DNA of 64,000 bases from the NCBI GenBank assembly GCA_965145485.1, contig CBCTCU010000003.1, positions 1 through 64,000 on the forward strand, written 5' to 3'. Each line of letters begins with the position of its first letter. The first letter of the stretch is position 1. The notes beneath the pieces are model-generated. The model was not told where the DNA came from. It ran no database searches and saw only the letters and a program-made list of their open reading frames with translations. This DNA comes from CABQCM01 sp965145485. Lineage in GTDB: Bacteria > Bacillota > Clostridia > Oscillospirales > Acutalibacteraceae. Shown here in pieces: positions 1 through 6,391 of the stretch. Both the position numbers and the translations under genes were made by a program.

Positions 1-1
1 A

Positions 2-40
2 GCGTTTTGTATGACCGTTGCGACGGACAAACAAAACGCG
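2..40. other. nested inverted repeat at window start
   Basis: Outer arms GCGTTTTGT (2-10) and ACAAAACGC (32-40) enclose a smaller CCGT/ACGG hairpin. It could be a terminator for a gene left of the window, but no T-run follows on either strand. The sequence to 217 holds no convincing gene; a weaker inverted repeat at about 162-202, AAAGAG...CTCTTT, may end the MerR transcript. Confidence 0.4.
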
Positions 41-217
41 ATATTTTGTATAATCTAGGGGAGTACTTTATAGAAAATCATGATCGATGAGCCCTTTACT
101 CAACTCATCTAAATTATAATATAACTACTTACTTTACGCAATAAAAAATCTTTCAATGATAAAGAGATTGGCAATGATTAATCCCATTCCCAACCTCTTT
201 CTAGCTTATTTATTTCC

Positions 218-1318
218 TCATGGTTTGATTCTTTCCAAAACATAAAAATCCGTGTCGAACCCACCCCAGCGGTAATCACCGCTTTTCCACTCTATAAATA
301 GATATTCTGTACCACCGAAGTTTTTGATTTCATACGCACATGCCGTGCTGTTCCATTTGCGTAGAACAAATCCATTGGTCCATTCCTGCATATTTTTACT
401 TTTTATCGTTTCGTTTCCATAGACGCTGGTACATTCTCCATTTGGTAGAAATTCAATTTCTTTAAAAAACGGCTCAAAGCTACGATGAATGGTTTCAGGA
501 GAAAAATCTTCCTTTTTTTGAACCAAGGCTATGGATTTCCATTTGCCCAAAACATTTCTATCATCTTGAAACGGAATGGAAATATCATCTTTTCGTGCAA
601 TATCATTTGCTGTGTAGTGGTGGTTATCGCATTGACGAAGCACCAAAAGCGTAGTTTTTCCGTTTTCCAGATATTCGTAAGATTTCAAGAGAACAAACAT
701 ATAAAATCCGTCCGATTGCTTTTCAATGGTAAAGTCGTTGACAAAAGAGCTTTCGCCATTATCAATTAACAATTTTCCTTTTGTCCAGGAATAACACCAA
801 TACCATTCCCCTTGGGGAAGAAAAAATATTTCACGATTTTGGTTTCCAATGCCTTCTTCCGGCAGTTTATTGCCAAGCTCATATTCCGTTCGGTCATTGT
901 ATTCTCCTATGATTTTCCATTTCCCTACTACTTTCTCGTCGTTTTCAAATGGAATATGCACGTTTTCATGCATGAGTTTTATATTTGTTTCTAGCATAAA
1001 TTTCCCTCCTAACATGGTGGTATGGAGATCATCAAGATGACGAAGAGTTTGATTTAGTTGATTTTTCTTACGATTAAATATAACATTGATATCCTCTTCG
1101 GTAGCGTTACCCGAAAGCAATTGCTTGATCTCCGCAAGAGAAAAACCTGCGGCTTTCAGCTCGTTGATTCGAGCACATACGGCTATCTGATGGTTGGAAT
1201 AATACCGGTAACCTGTAAAGCGATCGACGTAGACTGGCTTGAGCAAACCGTAGCTGTCATAATACCGCAATACCGAAATGGGTATATTACAGGCTTTTGC
1301 AAACTCTCCGATTTTCAT
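218..1318 (-). CDS. MerR-family transcriptional regulator with two tandem C-terminal sensor-like repeats
   Basis: Residues about 1-70 form a classical MerR winged helix-turn-helix (MKIGEFAKAC, VLRYYDSYGLL, FTGYRYY), followed by a dimerisation helix to about residue 105. The remaining ~250 residues contain two copies of one domain, each opening with IPF-(E/Q)-(N/D)-D and V-(V/L)-GKWK and carrying a WT-(K/N)-G motif. The second copy ends with EWKSGDYRWGG and YVLERIK, a signature I associate with Firmicute sensor or BlaR1-like C-terminal domains, possibly beta-barrel. I chose the ATG at 1318 because GGAGAG lies 8 nt upstream and includes the upstream TTG. The promoter has a 19-bp spacer, typical of MerR control, so autoregulation is likely. 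The gene is AT-rich compared with the rest of the window. The ligand is unknown. Confidence 0.85.
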   Translation of the reverse strand: MKIGEFAKACNIPISVLRYYDSYGLLKPVYVDRFTGYRYYSNHQIAVCARINELKAAGFSLAEIKQLLSGNATEEDINVIFNRKKNQLNQTLRHLDDLHTTMLGGKFMLETNIKLMHENVHIPFENDEKVVGKWKIIGEYNDRTEYELGNKLPEEGIGNQNREIFFLPQGEWYWCYSWTKGKLLIDNGESSFVNDFTIEKQSDGFYMFVLLKSYEYLENGKTTLLVLRQCDNHHYTANDIARKDDISIPFQDDRNVLGKWKSIALVQKKEDFSPETIHRSFEPFFKEIEFLPNGECTSVYGNETIKSKNMQEWTNGFVLRKWNSTACAYEIKNFGGTEYLFIEWKSGDYRWGGFDTDFYVLERIKP

Positions 1319-1346
1319 TGATTTTCTCTCCAAATTTTGATCTATC

Positions 1347-1396
1347 TAAGGTACCTTATGCGCATATTATAAAGCTAAAGTCCGGTTGAGAGTCAA
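1347..1396 (-). promoter_or_regulatory. MerR-type promoter with 19-bp spacer and palindrome
   Basis: Read on the minus strand, the -35 is TTGACT (1391-1396) and the -10 is TATAAT (1366-1371), with 19 bp between (1372-1390). MerR-family activators typically act on 19-20 bp spacers. A perfect 12-bp palindrome, TAAGGTACCTTA (1347-1358), sits at the expected transcription start and is a possible operator. Confidence 0.65.
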
Positions 1397-1423
1397 GAGC
1401 GTCTTAAAAATCGATAAAAAAAT

Positions 1424-1451
1424 AAAACCGTCTAAAGAGATAGACGGTTTT
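1424..1451 (-). terminator. Terminator after tRNA-Arg
   Basis: Perfect 11-bp stem AAAACCGTCTA/TAGACGGTTTT with a 6-nt loop. On the minus strand it is followed by a T-rich run, ending the tRNA-Arg transcript just after its CCA end. Confidence 0.8.
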
Positions 1452-1459
1452 ATTGCTTT

Positions 1460-1536
1460 TGGCGCGCCTAAATGGATTCGAACCATCGGCCTACCGCTTA
1501 GGAGGCGGTCGCTCTATCCGGCTGAGCTATAGGCGC
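1460..1536 (-). tRNA. tRNA-Arg (anticodon CCT)
   Basis: On the minus strand the acceptor arm GCGCCTA pairs with TAGGCGC, followed by G and an encoded CCA. The anticodon stem ACCGC/GCGGT encloses a loop with CCT. The T-arm GGTTCGAATCC is canonical. Length is 77 nt with CCA. Confidence 0.95.
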
Positions 1537-1550
1537 AAATAACAATTTAA

Positions 1551-1579
1551 AAGATACATCATTCCTGGCGGTTTGTCAA
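1551..1579 (-). promoter_or_regulatory. Promoter of tRNA-Arg
   Basis: Minus strand: -35 TTGACA (1574-1579), 17-bp spacer, -10 TATCTT (1551-1556), placed 15 bp upstream of the tRNA. Confidence 0.7.
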
Positions 1580-1613
1580 GTGATTTAAATCATGAAAATA
1601 GTCAAAATAAAGG

Positions 1614-1642
1614 TTGACATCCATATCAAATCCGAGTATAAT
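1614..1642 (+). promoter_or_regulatory. Promoter of tRNA-Leu(GAG)
   Basis: -35 TTGACA (1614-1619), 17-bp spacer, -10 TATAAT (1637-1642), 12 bp before the mature tRNA. A perfect sigma-A consensus. Confidence 0.9.
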
Positions 1643-1654
1643 ATAGAAGTTCTT

Positions 1655-1739
1655 GCGAGAGTGCTGGAACTGGCAGACAGGCACGTTTGAGGGGCGTGTG
1701 TCTTATGGCGTACGGGTTCAAGTCCCGTCTCTCGCACCA
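1655..1739 (+). tRNA. tRNA-Leu (anticodon GAG)
   Basis: Acceptor GCGAGAG pairs with CTCTCGC, then A and an encoded CCA. The anticodon stem CACGT/GCGTG encloses GAG, and the long variable arm marks a class II tRNA-Leu. 85 nt with CCA. Confidence 0.93.
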
Positions 1740-1824
1740 GGTCTGAATAGCTTGGACCTTTTTATCGTTGGTAAAATGTTCGGGCTATTCTTTTTTCTTG
1801 ATGACCTTGATGATTTCAAGGCAT

Positions 1825-1868
1825 AACACACAGCCGCAGACGGAAATTTTCGTCTGCGGCTGTGTGTT
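1825..1868. repeat. Perfect 18-bp inverted repeat
   Basis: Arms at 1825-1842 and 1851-1868 match perfectly, with an 8-nt loop. It lies 85 bp after tRNA-Leu. Only a short T-run follows on the plus strand, so it is an imperfect terminator candidate; no gene is assigned here. Confidence 0.6.
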
Positions 1869-1942
1869 TGAGTACCCCATCCGTTTAACCTGTCTATTAA
1901 ACTTCTTTCACTTTCGCCCGGATCAATGCTGCATAATAGGAA

Positions 1943-1993
1943 AAAGCCATGTTGTTCAGCCTTCACTTTCTGCTAGTTCAACAACATGGCTTT
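1943..1993 (-). terminator. Terminator of aldo/keto reductase gene
   Basis: Fourteen-base arms AAAGCCATGTTGTT/AACAACATGGCTTT enclose a 23-nt loop. On the minus strand the stem is followed by TTTTT, 16 bp past the aldo/keto reductase stop. Confidence 0.7.
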
Positions 1994-2008
1994 CAAATAA
2001 AGCTAAAA

Positions 2009-2953
2009 TTATTTTATACTTTTTATCCTTGACTTAACAATTTCTGGAATATCAATATTAAGCGAATCAACATTTTTCTTTAAGTGTTCAAAACTACAAG
2101 TGCCAAACGCTGCAGCAGATACATACATGTTATCAAGTACATATTTCAGCGCTACTTGCGATCCATCATAGTCTCCTAATTTATTCATGAATCTGAATTT
2201 TCTTGCCTGAAAGTAAAGCTCTCTTGAAGCCTTCCTTCCCATAGTTCTCGCTAAATACCACAAATCCTTTTTACCGTGCACTTTATATAAATCTGTAAGG
2301 AACAAGCTTTCTGCCATTGCCTGTCCAGCTACGACACCTATTCCGTTTTCATATAAGGCTTTAATTTGTGGTTCTCTGTTCTGCTTTACGATGTTGTAGT
2401 CAAGCATAACAACATCAAGACATTTGGTTTGAATAATATAATCTATTACATCTGTGTCAAATGTATTAGCACCGTAAGCTCTTATTTTTCCTGACTTTTT
2501 CAGCTTTTCAAAGCAATCAAGTACTTCCTCTCTCAAATCCTTTACTGATGGACCATGCAAGTACAAAATGTCGATATAATCAATACCCATTCTCTTTAAA
2601 CTTGTTTCAACATTCTCCATGATACTTTTTGGATTAATGTCCTGTGTCCATTTTCCATTAACTAATTTTTTACCGCCTTTTGTTGAAATTACAATTTCAG
2701 TTCTGTCTATATTGTATTTTTTTAGAGCCATCCCGATTCTATCTTCAGCTTTTCCATAATTGATTGCAGTATCAAAGAAACGAATTCCGTAGTCATATGC
2801 CGCCTTAAATAACTCTACCGCCATATCATCACTGATTAAATTTCTGGCATACGCAGCAGCGCATCCATAGCAAAGTGGTGTAACGTCAATTCCGGTATTC
2901 CCTAATGCTCGATATTTTCCGTTGGTTTTGATGTGTTTTATATCATCACCCAT
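2009..2953 (-). CDS. Aldo/keto reductase
   Basis: A 314-residue protein of the aldo/keto reductase (TIM barrel) superfamily, which reduces aldehydes or ketones with NAD(P)H in the cytoplasm. Visible family features are the early LGNTGIDVTPLCYGC, the FFDTAINYGKAE segment with the catalytic Asp and Tyr, the lysine in VISTKGGKK, and YIDILYLHGPS in which His occupies the usual active-site position. The start is set by GGAGGAC about 10 nt upstream of the ATG. The gene stands alone between a tRNA cluster and hsp20 and is clearly more AT-rich than genes after 4 kb, suggesting recent transfer. The substrate cannot be told from sequence. Confidence 0.88.
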   Translation of the reverse strand: MGDDIKHIKTNGKYRALGNTGIDVTPLCYGCAAAYARNLISDDMAVELFKAAYDYGIRFFDTAINYGKAEDRIGMALKKYNIDRTEIVISTKGGKKLVNGKWTQDINPKSIMENVETSLKRMGIDYIDILYLHGPSVKDLREEVLDCFEKLKKSGKIRAYGANTFDTDVIDYIIQTKCLDVVMLDYNIVKQNREPQIKALYENGIGVVAGQAMAESLFLTDLYKVHGKKDLWYLARTMGRKASRELYFQARKFRFMNKLGDYDGSQVALKYVLDNMYVSAAAFGTCSFEHLKKNVDSLNIDIPEIVKSRIKSIK

Positions 2954-3081
2954 TTGATAAGTCCTCCAATTAAAAATAGATACGTAAAAGCTGCTTCTTG
3001 ATATATTCTTGAAAAATCCACCTTTTTACAGATTGTTATCTATATGGATCATATCATAAATTGAAGGAAAAAGCAAGATAT

Positions 3082-3112
3082 TCGGAACGAATTACGCTCG
3101 TTCCGATTTTTT
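3082..3112 (+). terminator. Orphan plus-strand terminator
   Basis: Arms TCGGAACGA (3082-3090) and TCGTTCCGA (3098-3106), then a T-run. There is no plus-strand gene upstream in the 1740-3080 interval, so it may be left over from a lost gene or block antisense reading. The rest of 2954-3255 shows nothing recognisable. Confidence 0.6.
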
Positions 3113-3255
3113 ATTGCATAAAAATCAGTTGCCTGTTCCTCCTCTTTCGCAAAAGGTCACGCTTGCTTTGGCTGCTTGTGTAAATGCGCTTACAACGCCT
3201 TTGCGACGCTATTCACCTTGCGGACACGCCTACAGCATTTATTTATATTGACATA

Positions 3256-3290
3256 AAAAGAGGGACGGTTATAGGAACCGTCCCTCTTTT
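3256..3290. terminator. Bidirectional terminator after hsp20
   Basis: Fifteen-bp perfect stem AAAAGAGGGACGGTT/AACCGTCCCTCTTTT with a 5-nt loop; T-runs flank it on both strands. It lies 2 bp past the hsp20 stop. Confidence 0.85.
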
Positions 3291-3292
3291 CG

Positions 3293-3742
3293 TTATTCGA
3301 TAGCAATGTTATTGTTATTTTGTATTTGCTTGATCTCGGTTTTCGGAATGGAAATTTTCAAGATACCATCCTCAAACTTGGCGCTCACGTCCTTTGCTTC
3401 CACCTGTTCGCCGACAAAAAAGCTGCGGCTGCACTGGCCGGCATAACGTTCTCTTCGGATATACTGCCCTTTTTTATTCTTTTGGTCTTTATCCAAGCTC
3501 TTCGCAGCCTGAATGGTCAAATATCCGTTCTCCAAAGAAATTTGTACTTCCTCTTTTTTAAAGCCCGGCAAATCCACATCCAGTTCATAGGTATTGTCGG
3601 TTTCGCGCACATCCGTTTTCATCAGGTTTTTTCCATGCTTCCCATACAAGGGATTGCGGCGGCTCCATGGCGTAACGCTGTGGTCAAACATGTCGTCCCA
3701 AAATTCGTCAAAAAGGTTTTCGCCAAAAACACTAGGTAACAT
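3293..3742 (-). CDS. Small heat-shock protein, Hsp20/alpha-crystallin family
   Basis: A 149-residue cytoplasmic holdase chaperone that binds unfolding proteins under stress. The alpha-crystallin domain runs from about residue 40 to 135 and includes VDLPGFKKEEVQISLENGYL, a conserved RRERYAGQCSRSF strand and EDGILKISIPK, followed by a short tail that may supply the usual I-x-I-type contact. A GGAGGAAT Shine-Dalgarno precedes the ATG. The gene is monocistronic, with a terminator right behind it. The promoter (3902-3929) is overlapped by a CIRCE element, so HrcA, encoded at 24-25 kb, most likely represses it. Confidence 0.93.
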   Translation of the reverse strand: MLPSVFGENLFDEFWDDMFDHSVTPWSRRNPLYGKHGKNLMKTDVRETDNTYELDVDLPGFKKEEVQISLENGYLTIQAAKSLDKDQKNKKGQYIRRERYAGQCSRSFFVGEQVEAKDVSAKFEDGILKISIPKTEIKQIQNNNNIAIE

Positions 3743-3901
3743 AATTCATTCCTCCATTCAACTTTTATGTTGCTCGTAGCTGTGGGGAGTTCCATCCTCG
3801 CGGTGGCGAGCTCTGTTACCTAAATCTGTATGAACAGCAGATTTTTTGAACATTCAAAAGCGGCTTCATGGTATTGAAGTCATCTTTTTTTGTTCAATTA
3901 T

Positions 3902-3929
3902 ATTATACCACAAATTTTAGCACTGTCAA
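3902..3929 (-). promoter_or_regulatory. hsp20 promoter
   Basis: Minus strand -35 TTGACA (3924-3929), 16-bp spacer, -10 TATAAT (3902-3907). The -35 hexamer lies inside the CIRCE inverted repeat, so repressor binding would block it directly. Confidence 0.85.
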
Positions 3930-3943
3930 GAGCCGAGTGCTAA
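3917..3943. promoter_or_regulatory. CIRCE operator of hsp20 (HrcA site)
   Basis: TTAGCACTG-N9-GAGTGCTAA differs from the CIRCE consensus TTAGCACTC-N9-GAGTGCTAA at one base of the left arm. It overlaps the -35 of the hsp20 promoter. Confidence 0.9.
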
Positions 3944-3998
3944 ATTAATAATTTGTTCATTTTTTATGGTAGGGGATTTTCTAGGGTGCCGGACGAGG

Positions 3999-4027
3999 TT
4001 GACACTCCCCTGCTGTAATGGTATAAT
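3999..4027 (+). promoter_or_regulatory. ilvB promoter
   Basis: -35 TTGACA (3999-4004), 17-bp spacer, -10 TATAAT (4022-4027). Transcription from here gives a leader of about 170 nt before the ilvB start. Confidence 0.85.
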
Positions 4028-4078
4028 TGTTCCGTTTAGAAACACTGGCTTACTGAAATTCAAGATAGAAAAGTTGCC

Positions 4079-4180
4079 GTGTTAACGGTAATGAAAGGGG
4101 TTACACTGAGGATACCATGGATAGAAAGCTTCATGGTATCCTTCTTGTTCGCTGTGTATGGAAGGCATAGACGTGTTTGA
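4079..4180 (+). promoter_or_regulatory. ilvB leader with possible leader peptide and attenuator hairpin
   Basis: A stem at 4109-4119/4132-4142 (AGGATACCATG/CATGGTATCCT) followed by a T-rich stretch sits in the ilvB leader. The same segment is open as a 33-residue frame from GTG 4079 to TGA 4178-4180, with many Val, Leu and Ile codons. No clear Shine-Dalgarno precedes it. Attenuation by branched-chain amino acid supply is plausible but unproven; no T-box motif was seen. Confidence 0.35.
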
Positions 4181-4206
4181 ATAAACCGATGAAGGGGGCG
4201 GTACGA

Positions 4207-5826
4207 TTGAATGCAGCACAGGTTGTCGTGCAATGCTTGCTGGCGGAGAAGGTCACCACGGTTTTTGGATATCCCGGCGCGGCCATTTGCCCGCTTTACG
4301 ATGCTCTCAGCGAATCGTCCATTGAGAATGTCCTGATGCGGCATGAGCAGTCAGCCGGACATGCTGCCAGCGGTTACGCACGTTTGTCCGGTAAAGTGGG
4401 AGTATGTCTGGCAACCTCAGGGCCGGGCGCGACCAATCTGATTACTGCCATCGCCTCAGCCTATATGGATTCCATCCCCATTGTGGCCATTACCGGCCAG
4501 GTGGCGAGCTACTTGATTGGCCGGGATGTGTTTCAAGAGGCCGATATTACCGGCGCGTGCGCTCCCTTTATTAAGCACAGCACCCTGGTGTCCGATCCGG
4601 CTCAACTCCCCCGTATTATGAAGGAAGCTTTCCATATCGCCCGGACCGGCCGGCCGGGCCCGGTGTTGATCGATATCCCGGTAGACATCCTCCAGAGTGA
4701 AGTAATGGAGGATTTTGCTTATCCCAGCCGTGTCAATATCGTAGGCTACAAGCCGCGCGTATCGGGTCACCCATTGCAAATCCGGCGTGCGGCACAGGCG
4801 TTGCGTCAGGCCCAGCGCCCGGTGCTTTGTGCGGGGGGCGGTGTTTTGTCGGCCCACGCTCAGCCTCTGCTGGCCGCCTTGGCCGAGCGGTTGGATGTGC
4901 CGGTCATCCACACCATGATGGGGGTAGGCGTACTGCCTGCCTCCCATCCCCTGTCGCTAGGGATGCTGGGCACCTACGGTGTCCCGTCGGCCAACTATGC
5001 GCTCTATCATGCCGATGTGGTTCTGCTGATTGGTGCGCGCGTGGGTGACCGGGCGGTAGCGTCAGCCAATCAACTGAGTGACAACGCCAAGGTCATTCAC
5101 ATCGATGTCGATCCGGCCGAAATAGGGAAAAACCTTCCGGTCGATATCCCCATCGTGGGGGACGCATCAGCGGTGCTCTCTTCCCTGCTCGAGCTGTCGT
5201 CCCCTTTGTTTCACACCGAATGGGTGCGTGACTGCCGGTCGCACCGGCGGCATGGCAGAGCCACCGTGGCTACCGGTGGATTTATTGATCCGGGGCGGCT
5301 GATTGACCGGCTCTGCTCCCGCATGGAGCCGGACGGCATCCTTGTGGCCGACGTAGGGCAAAATCAGATATGGTCTGCCAATCACTTTGATCTGCCGGCC
5401 GGCCGCTTTTTGACCTCGGGCGGTATGGGGACGATGGGCTATTCCCTGCCGGCCGCCATCGGGGCGGCGACCGCCGCCAAAGGGCGGCAAGTGGTAGCCG
5501 TTTGCGGCGACGGCGGTTTTCAGATGTGCATGATGGAACTGGCGACCCTTTGCCAGCAGTCCCTTCCGGTAAAAATTATCCTTTCCAATAACCACCGGCT
5601 TGGCATGATCCGGGAATTACAGGACCGTCAGTTTGGCGGCCGGCATACCGCTGTGGAACTAAACGGCAGCCCGGACTTTATCGCCCTGGCACAAGCATAT
5701 GGTATTCCGGGTAGCAGATTGTCGCGGGAAGAAGATGCTTCGTCAGCGATCGACGCCATGCTGCGTTCTCCCGGGCCCTATCTGCTGGAATGTCTCGTTG
5801 ATCCCGATCTTCCCACGCTGGAATAG
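4207..5826 (+). CDS. ilvB: Acetolactate synthase large subunit
   Basis: Thiamine-diphosphate enzyme that condenses two pyruvates to acetolactate, or pyruvate with 2-ketobutyrate, as the first common step of valine, leucine and isoleucine synthesis. The N-terminal domain has the activating Glu in MRHEQSAGHAASGYAR and the ATSGPGATNLIT motif; the C-terminal TPP domain has GDGGFQMCMME followed by the Asn pair of ILSNNH. An earlier in-frame TTG exists at 4177, but AAGGGGG at 4192-4198 sits 8 nt before TTG 4207, giving a usual family N-terminus (MNAAQVVVQ) and 539 residues. ilvN follows 32 bp downstream. ilvE lies nearby at 12.6-13.7 kb. Confidence 0.95.
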   Translation: MNAAQVVVQCLLAEKVTTVFGYPGAAICPLYDALSESSIENVLMRHEQSAGHAASGYARLSGKVGVCLATSGPGATNLITAIASAYMDSIPIVAITGQVASYLIGRDVFQEADITGACAPFIKHSTLVSDPAQLPRIMKEAFHIARTGRPGPVLIDIPVDILQSEVMEDFAYPSRVNIVGYKPRVSGHPLQIRRAAQALRQAQRPVLCAGGGVLSAHAQPLLAALAERLDVPVIHTMMGVGVLPASHPLSLGMLGTYGVPSANYALYHADVVLLIGARVGDRAVASANQLSDNAKVIHIDVDPAEIGKNLPVDIPIVGDASAVLSSLLELSSPLFHTEWVRDCRSHRRHGRATVATGGFIDPGRLIDRLCSRMEPDGILVADVGQNQIWSANHFDLPAGRFLTSGGMGTMGYSLPAAIGAATAAKGRQVVAVCGDGGFQMCMMELATLCQQSLPVKIILSNNHRLGMIRELQDRQFGGRHTAVELNGSPDFIALAQAYGIPGSRLSREEDASSAIDAMLRSPGPYLLECLVDPDLPTLE

Positions 5827-5858
5827 GCGGTTAAGACAGGTAACGAAAGGAGTCGGCC

Positions 5859-6374
5859 ATGAAACATACCATTACCGTACTGGTGGAAAACCAGGCTGGC
5901 GTGCTTTCCAAGGTATCGGGCCTGTTTTCCCGGCGCGCGTTCAATATCGAGTCGCTTGCCGTCGGCGAGACGGAAAATCCGGCCGTTTCCCGTATGACCA
6001 TTCTGGTGGAAGGCGACGACTACACGGTAGAGCAGATTGAAAAACAGCTGAACAAGATTATTCCGGTCATCAAGGTCAAAACTCTCGCTCCCGGCAGCTT
6101 TGTCAACCGGACGTTGGCGATGATCAAGGTGGCCGCGACCGGCCCAAAACGCGCGGAGATCATCCAGATTGCCGAAATGACCGGCGCTCACATTGTCGAT
6201 GCGGCCAAATCCACCATTACGCTGGAGATTACCGATACCGAAGAAAAAATCTCCACCTTGCTTTCTCTGCTCTCCCCTTTTGGTATTCGGGAAATGGTGC
6301 GCACCGGCACCATTGCGATTGAAAGGGGCGACGGTGTTACCCTTACGCCGGTAGCCCGCAAAAAGACACCGTAA
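5859..6374 (+). CDS. ilvN: Acetolactate synthase small (regulatory) subunit
   Basis: A 171-residue regulatory partner of IlvB that activates the catalytic subunit and usually confers valine feedback inhibition. The N-terminal ACT domain (residues 1-75) shows ITVLVENQAGVLSKVSGLFS and FNIESLAVG; the C-terminal domain (about 85-165) has LAMIKVAA and ITDTEEKISTLL, the expected ACT-like second half. AAAGGAG sits 9 nt before the ATG. It is in an operon with ilvB, and an ABC exporter gene follows by 17 bp. Confidence 0.95.
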   Translation: MKHTITVLVENQAGVLSKVSGLFSRRAFNIESLAVGETENPAVSRMTILVEGDDYTVEQIEKQLNKIIPVIKVKTLAPGSFVNRTLAMIKVAATGPKRAEIIQIAEMTGAHIVDAAKSTITLEITDTEEKISTLLSLLSPFGIREMVRTGTIAIERGDGVTLTPVARKKTP

Positions 6375-6391
6375 AGTAAGGAGTTTTTCCA

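Noticed and set aside
1768..2037. 89-codon and overlapping opposite-strand frames after tRNA-Leu
   Set aside because: They run through two inverted repeats and match no family.
4028..4206. T-box riboswitch upstream of ilvB
   Set aside because: No T-box sequence or specifier loop was recognised; only a simple hairpin is present.
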